A stretch of DNA of 64,000 bases from Brasenia schreberi (lineage: Eukaryota; Streptophyta; Magnoliopsida; Nymphaeales; Cabombaceae). The stretch is taken from the NCBI GenBank assembly GCA_036023115.1, contig JAYKKT010000089.1:21633001-21697000 (forward strand), given 5' to 3'. Within the stretch, counting starts at the first letter, position 1. Every line of letters starts with the position of its first letter. The position numbers were made by a program, and so were the translations under genes. The notes beneath the pieces were generated by a model. It did not search any database, was not told where the DNA came from, and saw only the letters and a program-made list of their open reading frames with translations. Below are positions 55,164 through 64,000 of the stretch, one piece after another.

Positions 55164-56302
55164 TTGACCCGATACACCATTCTGGGTGGGGTTTTATATA
55201 AGAAAAGTTTTACCGTCATCCTACTTAGGTGTATCGATCTAGAGGAGGCTAGGATAGTGATGCATGAGTTCCACGATGGAGAATGTGGAGGTCATGTTAA
55301 TGCCAACATGATGACAATGAAAATACTTAGAGGGGGCTATTTTTGGTCCACCCTGAAAAGGGATTGTCATGATCATGTTAGGAAGTGTCATCCATGTCAA
55401 GTACATGGGCACGCCATTCATATCCCATCATCTGCATTGCATTCCGTGGTCAGCCCCTGGCCATTCACCATGTGGGCGTTTGACATCGTAGGCCCTATAT
55501 TTCCAAAAGCCTCGAATGGGCATCGATTCATTTTAGCAGCCACTGAGTATTTTTCCAAGTGGGTGGAAGCCATTTTCCTAACCAACGTGCTGGGGCAACA
55601 TGTGGTGGCTTTCATTAGGAGGAATATCTTGGCTCGATTTGGGGTTCCACGAGACCTTGTGTCTGATAATGGCACCCCATTCAAGAACGAGCGGATGGTT
55701 AAGCTGTGCAACACGTATGGCATAACTCACCACTTCTCTTCGCCCTACTACCCTCAAGGCAACGGCCAAGCCGAAGCCACAAACAAGACTCTCATTAGCA
55801 TAATTGAGAAGACTTTAGAGAAGGGTAGGACATGGCACAAGAAGCTGGATGAAGCCTTATGGGCTTATTGGACTTCCATCCGGACTCCCACGAATGCCAC
55901 ACCATTCGAATTGGTCTATGGCACAAACGCCATTCTTCCCATTCATACTCAACTGCATTCATTCCATACATCAATAGCACTCGACCTCCCCCTAGAGACG
56001 CTTCAGCATGCTAGGATGGCCGAACTAGATTTGCTAGATGAGAGGCGACTCCTTGTTATGGATCATGCTCGTGCATACCGGCAAAACACATGAGACCTCA
56101 TCACTTTGAAGTGGGAGATCTTGTTTTGAAAATCATCCACTATCGTGGCCCACATCCCCTTGAAAAGTGGCACCCCAAGTGGGATGGACCCTATGTTGTA
56201 CGTGCAACCACCACGAACAACTCGTATTGGTTGATCGATGTAGAAGGTAGGAATTTAGCAGATCCTATCAATATTCAATACCTAAAGAAGTATCATGTGT
56301 AG
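55164..56302 (+). pseudogene. Element G integrase (22-nt deletion)
   Basis: Zinc-binding domain with both His (MHEFHDGECGGH) and CHPC, catalytic Asp in AFDIVGP, Asp in SDNGTPF, Glu in GNGQAEATNK, and the C-terminal FEVGDLVLK domain ending IQYLKKYHV. Compared with B, 22 nt are missing near 56083 between two GGCAAA copies, so the frame ends at 56093 and the last 70 codons lie in another frame. Otherwise the best-preserved integrase of the window. Confidence 0.93.
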
Positions 56303-57477
56303 GATTTGGGTTAAATTCCCCATTTTCGAAAATTTTAGGGATAGCTGCCCTGAGACCTAAAAATAAGGTGCAAAGGCAAAATCGTGTGACCCTGAGTGAG
56401 AGAATTCGCACTTGTGAAAGAGTGGAGTCTTCAAAATCGTGGTTACATTTCAAAATCCTTCTTCTTACAAAGAAAGGCCTAGTTCAACATAGCAAGATAC
56501 TTGCAAGTAGTACGTGCTATTTCTAAATAGGCTGATCTGGAATGGATCGAGTGTGAGCTTGGGATAAGTCCTCCCCTCTTCTCTTCTCCTTCCGAAAGGA
56601 AAACATGGCCCAAATAAAGGGAATTTCCCATCCAAAGTCTCTTTCCAAAAGAAAGAAACCAGAATTCAAAAGAAAAATTGATTCTCTTGTGAAAAAAAGA
56701 GGGATTAAAGAAAAAATACTCCCAAAGGGAGACCCTCTACGAAAAAAAAGGAAAAAGAGGCCAAAAAGCTCAAAAAGAGCAGTTTTCCGCTTTCTATGCC
56801 TTAAACCACGGGATGCTTCAGAAGGGACCGTGGTATCTCTTTCCCATCCCTGGCTTATCCCAAGCTAAAACATGGTTCATTTCGAGGAATCCTAAAGTAA
56901 AAATAGGATTTACTTACTTGAATTTCATTTTGTTTGAGAATTCGACGTTTCGAGTAAGACGTAGGAATTTAAAATAAAGCTTGTTTTCTTATAAAACATC
57001 CACTAGATAAGCGAGTGTCAAGACTCAAGAAAAGGCAAACACGAAGAGTTCAAGACCCTTAGGATTGAGACTCAAGACAGTTGTCCCTTTTGTAAATAGC
57101 TTCTGTAAATAGATTTGGAAAAATCAAACATCGAACAGCATAGGATTTGCTCCCTTGGAGCAACAGGCCTAGTAAGTCTCGAGAGTTCGACCATATCTGG
57201 TCTCTGGGAGGTCACCACTTTTGGCACCACACCCATGTCATGCATCTACATTCCATGCATGGCACTTGCATAACATGATCCCATTTTAGGACCAGGAACC
57301 CTTTTGTAGATCCCTTTGGCTTGATATCTCCTCCTACCAGGGTTCTAAAAGTGAGATTTTGCTAAAGATTGGGACGATCCCATATTTTCATTGTTAGATC
57401 TAGGGAGACATTGAAAGGGGTGTTTGTCATCTTTTTCATTATCCAAATCGATTTGGACAATGCCAAAGAGGGGCATC
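56303..57477 (+). mobile_element. Element G 3' untranslated region
   Basis: Collinear with 5416-6594. Purine-rich tract 56630-56770, intact 3' UTR hairpin ACCACGG/CCGTGGT (about 56804-56833), palindrome CATTATCCAAAT/ATTTGGACAATG (57434-57463), polypurine tract AAAGAGGGG (57465-57473). Confidence 0.88.
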
Positions 57478-60400
57478 TGTAAACACCCCGAAATCCCACG
57501 AACTTCTCAAATCAACTTGGTTTTGTAAAAGCAGCCCCAAAGGGCTATTTTGAGTCTGGAAACCCAGGAGCCTTCCAGGCTACCCTGTACATATGTTTAA
57601 ACTGTATAAGCTTTAAAATATGTATAATATGTTTTTAAAACCTTTTAAAATATGTTTTGAAACCCCACGAAGCGGCTTGGTCTGATGAAAGCAGGACCAG
57701 AAGAGCTAAAGAGAGCCCAGAACCGGACCACATGTCGAGCCCGGCACAACAACTCTCGTGTTGAATCCACCCCCAGGATCTCGAACGTCCAAGACTCTGT
57801 TATCATCAGAAATCCTTTAAAATCATCTCCGGAAGGTGAAAACAGAAGCGGACGACCATGTTGGCGAAGACCCAACGCAGACAGAGTACTGATGCTGTCA
57901 GACCCTGCACAAACCGTTCGTTTCGAACACATCCTGAAGGAGTCAGAATTCAGTTTGGATTGGATCTAGACCATATATATCCAGATCCCAATCCAAACGT
58001 ATATGTGGATTTGGATTTGGATTTGGATCCAAAGATCCAATCCAATATCCACATCCATGGCCCACATCACCTTCTCATAAATGGAGGTGGGCCCCACTTG
58101 AAATTCATGTGGGATTATGGGCATGAGAGAGAATGGGGAGGATAAGCATGAGGGGAATTGTAATTAAGCTTGACTTGTGTGTCAAGTTTGGGTTAATCAT
58201 GTGGGTTAGCGTAATTAGCATGGGTTTAAGCTTGTATTAGCCAAAACCTAACCTAGGGCTGCACCAACATGATGCAATGAAGTCTATGGGTTATGCAAAG
58301 GGAGCTCCCTAACCCATTCCTAATTCAAAACCCCTAATCCTATCCTTTTACCCTAATCTCGGCCTAATCCTAGCCTAATCACCTAACCCACTTCCCTAAT
58401 CCCGGCCTAATCCCAACCTAATCACCTAACCCACCTCCCTAATCCTTCCCTAAACCTAGCTTAATTACCTTAATCCTAGCCTAATCACCTAACCCACCTC
58501 ACTAAACCTCACCCCAAAACCAACCCACCTAGCTAAGCCCTAAACCACCCCACCTAAACCTAGCACACCATATCCCTAAAACCCCTTTAAGCAAAATATC
58601 TGGCCCCTCCTCAAAACCAGCCCACCTTATTACCACACCACCATCACCTAACCACCTTACCACCCTCTCAAAACCACCCCCAACCGCCTTTTGAAAATCT
58701 ATATAAATCCCCCCCAAGTGGGCGGGTTTTTCATCTTCTTCATCCAGCTCTTGGGCCAGCCGAGCCCTCTCACCTTGCTCCCTTCTTCCACCTGCACCAC
58801 CACTACCCCGGCCAAGCTCCACCTCGCGCCACCACTGCCTCCCGGCTTGCTCCACTCCATGCTGCCACCAACCGCCCGGCCAACTCCATCTACCTTCATC
58901 ACCCGGCTGCCCTTCTTCCACACACCAACTTCCTTCACCCATCCGGTTAGTATCTCAACCCAAGCTCCACCTCCTCTTCACTCCCCCTCCACTCTCAACC
59001 ACCCATACCACCACAACACCTCGCCAACACAGCCTTCCTACCACCCTTCCCCATTCGGCCAGACCTAACCCCTTACACCACCCGATCCTCTACCTTTCCC
59101 TTTAGTGATATCCGGCCACCCTACCTTGCTCCCTAGGACCTGCCCCTTCCACTCATAACCAAACCTTAACTCCACCTTCCCCTAACACCCTACCTTCCTA
59201 TTCGTGACCTCCCCCAACTACCCTAGCCGGCCACCATTTAGACCACCCCTAGTCGGCCAGTCATAGCCGACTGCACCCAAATCAGTCGGCCAGCCACACC
59301 CTCTTCCTTAGACACCTTCCCTTTAGTCACCCCTTAACGCCACCTTCCCTAACACCAGCCTATCCCTTAGTGACCCTCCTTAATCACTTTAGCCCAAAGC
59401 ATCACGGCAGCACCCCCCTAGCAGCCGGCAAGCTCTAAGGCGCCACACCCACGCTCCCTTGTCACCCGGCTAGCACACCCCTTTGTCGTGCCATTCCGAG
59501 GAGCTCCCTCTTAAAGCCCAAGGCGAAGCCAAGCCCAAGCTCAAGCAAGTCACCTCCGGACTGGCTATAAGTAAGTGCCTAACTCGGTCCTCATTTGTAG
59601 ACTTGCTTAAGTTGAATTACATTTGATACGGGATTGTAATAACGGAGCATTGTCTCCCCCCGCTTGTAATAACGTGGCTTGGCACACCCACACACACGTG
59701 CACTTGAGCCTACCTCGCTCTTAGTTGTGCACCATTTTGAACACACACGGGCCTAATCAACCCTTAAGATATAAGTTTATTTATATACTTTAAGTTGCGT
59801 AGGGTTTTGCTTGAGTTGTGTGTGTTGTCTTTCAATTCTCGCACTCACACACATTGAGCTTTCGCTCTTATTTGCAAGACCCAAGTAAGGGCCGTGTTAT
59901 ACTTTCCTTGGGTTTAATTTCATGTCGTGTGTTTAGTATTTCAATTATACACTCACACACATTGAGCTTTCACTCTTACTCCCAAGACCTTAGTTAAGGC
60001 CATATTGCAATTTATATTTGGGTTTAATTTCATGTTGTGTGCGTAGTACTTCAATTCTAGCACTCACACACATTGAGCTTTCGCTCTTACTCCCAAGACC
60101 TTAGTTAAGGCCATATTGCAATTTATATTTGGGTTTCATTTAAAGTCGTGTGTGTTGTCTTTACATTTTCACCCGCACCCACATTGAGCCTTCGCTCTTA
60201 TTTGCAAGACCCAAGTAAGGGCCCATATATACTATATACGTATTTCCCTTTCGGCTATGTCTTTAAGATTTGGGTTTTAAGGTTCAGCAGTGTGCGTAGT
60301 CTTTACATATATACACGGCACACACTTGCACTATTGAGCCTTTACGCTCTTAAGATATAGTCATATTTCCCTTTTGCAATTTCCCTTCGGCAATTTACAT

Positions 60401-60965
60401 TTACAAGTCATTTCCCTTCGGCAATTTCCATTACAAGTCATTTCCCTTGGGCATTGTCTTTAAATTCGGGTTTTCCCTTTGGAGTTGCGTGAGTTAGCAT
60501 TGCATATACGCCATACCACGAGTTAGGACGCATATTGCATCAAAGCAAACCCCATACTCCCGCTCAAAGTCGCCACATTTTAGTGGAGTGTTCATAACAC
60601 ACACCTAGTTGGCCCAAAAGGGATAAAAAGGAAGACTTTGGCACATGCAAATCCACGTGAAATAAAAACTGAAAGTCATACCAAACAACCCGAATCAAAC
60701 ACCTCAAACCGCTTTTGTAGGTTCTTATACTCAAAAACTCGATTTGAAAAGCGTACAGACTGACCCTTGTGCATCGGTGCAAGAAGGTCTGCGACGACAA
60801 GAGCTTGCTTGCTCACAGTCGCCACGTTAGGAGTTAGGTTTAAAATATATCTTCGATAGCTTAATTAAGCTAGCTGGCACGCTCTTTTGCTTAATTAAGA
60901 CTTAAGCACACGAAAAGGTTCGCTTCAGGCCTAAGAACCAGGAGCGGGAATTTTCTCCGTCTACA
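57478..60965 (+). mobile_element. 3' LTR of element G
   Basis: 3488 bp, TGTAAACACCCC to CGTCTACA. It follows the 5' LTR along its whole length and has one fewer tandem unit (array 59825-60135). TATATAAA at 58700-58707. The U5 palindrome near 60855 has one change (GATAGC) and the decoy is TGGCACGCTC. E LTR sequence resumes at 60966. Confidence 0.93.
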
Positions 60966-60970
60966 TGTGG

Positions 60971-62155
60971 TTTAGGCTAGATATTTGTAATAGGGTGGGC
61001 TTGTGGGGTGGTTTGGGTAGGTCGGTTAGGGTGGGTTGTTTGGTGGTTTAGGGTAGGTCGGTTAGGGGGGCTGGGAATTAGTGGTTAAGGGATTAATTAG
61101 GTGTATTAAGGTGGGTTTAGGTTTAGTTAGTTAGGGTCTAGGTGGTCTAGTTAGGTGAGGTGAGCTAGGTGAGGTCGGCTAGGTGAGGTTGCGGTGGTTT
61201 TGGGTGAGGATGGCTAGGATTGGGTCAGGTTTAGGGGGGAGTGGCTAGGTGAGGTGGGCTAGCTTAGGGCTAGGTTTGAGGAACCTCCCCTTGGCATCGA
61301 TCCATGGACCCAGTTGCAGCCATATCGAAGTTGGTGCAGCCCCAGGTTAGGTGTAGGTACATACAAGCTCAAACCCACACTCTAGGCTAAACCCACAAGG
61401 TTAACCCACCCTTGACCAAAAGTCAAGCCTACCAACTTTCTCACTCATACTTTATCACCCATTTTCTCTCTCCACCCAATCTTTTCACATGAAATATCTG
61501 TGGGCCCCACCTCCATTTATGAAAAAGTGATGTGGGCCATGGATGTGGATATTGGATTTGGATCTTTGGATCCAAATCCAAATGCATGTTGGGTTTGGAT
61601 CTGGATATATATGGTCAAGATCCGACCCAAATCTGATTTTTTGATTCCTTCATGGCGTTTCGAAATGGACGGTTTGTGCGGGGCCTGACTGCATCAGTAC
61701 TCCGTCTTGTATTGGGTCTTCGCCAACATTATCGTCCGCTCTTCTTCTCACCTTCCGGAGATCATTTTGAGTAAATTATTGATATCAGGGGCTTGGATGT
61801 TTGAGAATCTGGGGATGCTTTAGACATGAGAGTTGATATGCTGGGCTTGAAATATGCTTCGGGTTAGGGCTCTCCTTTGCCTTTTTGATCCGCTTTTATC
61901 AGGCCAGGAGGCTTTCTAGGCTTTTTCACTCCTTTCTATGGCTACTTTTGATCAGGTTGTACCTTTTGGACTCAACTCTTTACAAAATTGGGACTTGGCC
62001 CAAATATAATATATTTTATATCAAAATGGGGTTTTATACCAAATCTAGAGTTTTTACAACTCCTGGGCTTTCGAAAACTCAAAATCTGATCTTTGAAAAG
62101 GGGATTTTAAAACCAGGTATGTTTTCGAAGATTATGGAAATTTGGGGTGTTTACA
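60971..62155 (-). mobile_element. 5' LTR of element E, U3 part
   Basis: Continues 37033-38985 after the G insertion and ends (LTR start on minus) TGTAAACACCCC at 62155. It contains a TTAGGG-like stretch (61000-61270), the GGATTT block (61545-61620) and the private segment also seen in 22098-22739. The flank on its right is CTGCC; a matching duplication at the left end of E is not present. Confidence 0.85.
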
Positions 62156-62641
62156 CTGCCCAAGGCGACTCATTAAGGCCAAGTCCACGCAAGTTGAACA
62201 TGGACCAGCTACATGTAAGTGCCTAAACTTGGTCCATTATATGAACTTGCTTTATAATTTAATTAAATTTTGACATGGGGTTGTAATAATGGAGCGTAGT
62301 CTCCCCCCAAGATGTAATAACGTGGTTTGACACACAAGCACCCACGTGCACTTGAGCCTTTCTGCTCTTAGCTGCACACCCTTTTGCACAGACACAGGCC
62401 TTGACAGCCCCTAAGATATAATTTTATTTATATAAGTTCAGCTGCGTGTGTTTTCATTTAAGTCGTGGGTGTTGTCTTTCAATTCCACACTCACACACAT
62501 CGAGCTTTCGCTCTTACTCCCAAGACCTTAATAAGGGCCATATTGCAATTTAATTTGGGGTTTTCATTCAAGTTGTGTGCACGGTCTTTCAATTCCACAC
62601 TCACACACATTGAGCTTTCGCTCTTACTCCCAAGACCTTAG
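62156..62641 (+). mobile_element. Orphan plus-strand LTR fragment (R-U5 part)
   Basis: Matches the segment of the G LTR from CCCAAGGCGA (41026) through GTAAGTGCCTAA, TCTCCCCC and the start of the tandem ~100-bp array. It begins at the E boundary and ends at the H insertion. Its U3 half is not found on the other side of E, so E or its left flank was rearranged. Confidence 0.75.
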
Positions 62642-64000
62642 TGTAAACACCCCGAAATCCCACGAATTTCTCAAATCCATCTGGTTTTGTAAAAGCAGCC
62701 CCAAAGGGCCATTTTGAGTCTGGAAACCTAAGAGCCTTCCAGGCAACCCTGTATATATGTTTTGAACTTTATATTTCAAAAATATATAATATAGCTTTGA
62801 AAACCTTTTTCAACATGTTTTTGAAACCCCGAAGCAGCTTGGCCTAATCCAGACAGGACCAGGAAAGCTAAGAAGAGCCTGGAACCGGAGCACATGTCGA
62901 GCCCGGCACAACAACTCTCGTATCAAATCCACACCCCCAGGATCTCAAACATCCAAGACCCTGTTATCATCAAAACATTGTTTGAAGTCATCTCTGGAAG
63001 GCGAAAACAGAGGCAGACGATCATGTTGGCGAAGACCCAATGAAGACGGAGTATTGATGCTGTCAGGCCCCACACAAACCGTTCGTTTCGAATACAGCTC
63101 GAAGGAGTCAGAGTTCAGTTTGGATCAGATCTGGACCATATATATGCAAATCCTAATCCAAACCCATGTATGGACTTGGATTTGGATTTGGATTCAAAAA
63201 TCCAATCCAATATCCATATCCATGGCCCACATCACCTTCTCATAAATGGAGGTGGGGCCCACTTGAATTTCACGTGGGATTGTGGGCATGAGAGAGAGTG
63301 GGGGTGAATAAGATCAAGTGTGTGTTGTAATTAAGCTTGACTTGTGTGTCAAGTTTGGGGTTAATCATGTGGGTTAGCCTAATCAAGTGGGTTTAAGCTT
63401 GTAATTAGCCAAAACCTAACCTAGGGCTGCACCAACATGATATGATTAGGGTCTATGGGCCATGCAAAGGGAGCTCCTTCACCTAAACCTAACCAAAAAC
63501 ACCTAATCCTAGCCTTCTACCCTAATCCCATCCTAATCTGAGCCTAATCACCTAACCCACTTCCCTAATCCCGTTCTAATCCCAGCCTAATCACCTAACC
63601 CACTTCCCTAATCCTTCCCTAAACCTAGGTTAATTTCCCTAAACCTAGCCTAATCCTAGCCTAATCACCTAACCTACCTCACTAAACCTCACCCTAAAAC
63701 CAACCCACCTAGCTAAACCCTAAACCTCTAAACCACCCCTAGCACACAACCTACCCAAACCACTTGTATTTAAAATATCTGGCCCTACCCTTTCCAGCCC
63801 ACCTTTTCACCACACCACCCTACCTAAACCACCTAACCACTACCCCAAAACCAGCCCTAACAGACCTAGCCCAGCCCTATATAAACCCCCCCCTTGGGGG
63901 CGGGTTTTTCGGAATCTTGAATCTTGAAGCTCCACCCTCCAATCTCGGGTCCTCCACTCTCCAGCCCAGCCAACTCCACCTGCCCCACAGTCAGCCACCA
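62642..64000 (+). mobile_element. LTR H, 5' portion (cut by window end)
   Basis: Starts TGTAAACACCCC inside the previous LTR with flank CTTAG (62637-62641) and no polypurine tract, so it is a 5' or solo LTR. U3 follows A most closely (TTTTGAAC, GCTCGAAGGAGTCAGAG). GGATTT block 63177-63215, telomere-like stretch 63480-63770, TATATAAA 63878-63885 with a C/G hairpin. The sequence ends in the C-rich R region. Confidence 0.85.

Larger units (their letters stand above)
38986..60965 (+). mobile_element. Element G: full-length Tat-type element carrying two solo LTRs
   Basis: 21,980 bp in all; removing solo LTRs I and J, their 5-bp duplications and one 1313-bp duplication leaves about 15 kb. It sits in the E 5' LTR with near-perfect target duplication GGTGG (38981-38985) and TGTGG (60966-60970). 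LTRs at 38986-42582 and 57478-60965, primer-binding site 42589, ORF1 from 42720, ORF2 from 49828, polypurine tract 57465-57473. LTRs are mostly in the high nineties percent identical by eye. Several nonsense changes and a 22-nt deletion in integrase make it non-functional. Confidence 0.93.

Overview
The window is plant nuclear heterochromatin made almost entirely of nested long-terminal-repeat (LTR) retrotransposons. I see no convincing host gene, tRNA, rRNA, bacterial operon or CRISPR array. A higher plant with a large, repeat-rich genome is suggested by Ty3/gypsy elements of the Tat lineage (pol order PR, RT, RNase H, a second archaeal-type RNase H, integrase), LTRs of 2.5 to 3.6 kb, 5-bp target-site duplications (TSDs), degenerate CCCTAAA-like stretches inside the LTRs, and coding regions broken mainly by C-to-T nonsense changes. 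The species cannot be named from the sequence.

Layout. Element A (+) supplies 1-3300 (3' untranslated region and 3' LTR) and sits in the RNase H of element B (+, 3301-9652: RNase H, second RNase H, integrase, 3' UTR, LTR). B sits just before the 3' end of a C-type element (+). The C LTR (9735-12984) has internal sequence on both sides: a polypurine tract to the left, then a primer-binding site and gag to the right. C gag-pol runs to about 17832 and then abuts minus-strand sequence. Element D (-, about 17833-22097) is internally deleted and lies in the 3' LTR of a large old minus-strand element E (22098-62155). E was later hit by F (-, 26394-35718, TSD GTGGA) and by G (+, 38986-60965, TSD GGTGG/TGTGG). 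G carries two minus-strand solo LTRs, I (46751-49690, TSD CTATA) and J (51075-53798, TSD GGGGT/AGGGT). Right of E are an orphan plus-strand LTR fragment (62156-62641) and the start of another plus-strand LTR, H (62642 to the window end).

How the parts relate. A, B, C and G are, or descend from, autonomous Tat-type elements. ORF1 encodes gag, protease and a G-patch-like segment. ORF2, in the +1 frame, encodes RT, RNase H, archaeal-type RNase H and integrase. All copies seen here are disrupted. F is different: it is young (LTRs nearly identical by eye), has one intact gag ORF and no working pol, and carries a short Athila-like integrase tail behind gag. It is therefore a non-autonomous, gag-only element that would need pol from relatives. 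The elements share a primer-binding-site motif, a polypurine tract with an adjacent hairpin, a 3' UTR hairpin and a structured U5. Those shared pieces are the likeliest basis for cross-mobilisation.

The most unusual signals are structural. They include repeated hairpins with paired substitutions in LTR I, in E and in U5; a second copy of the first ten primer-binding-site bases inside U5, with a solo LTR whose end looks recombined through that copy; and a perfect 1313-bp tandem duplication in G next to a snap-back inverted repeat.
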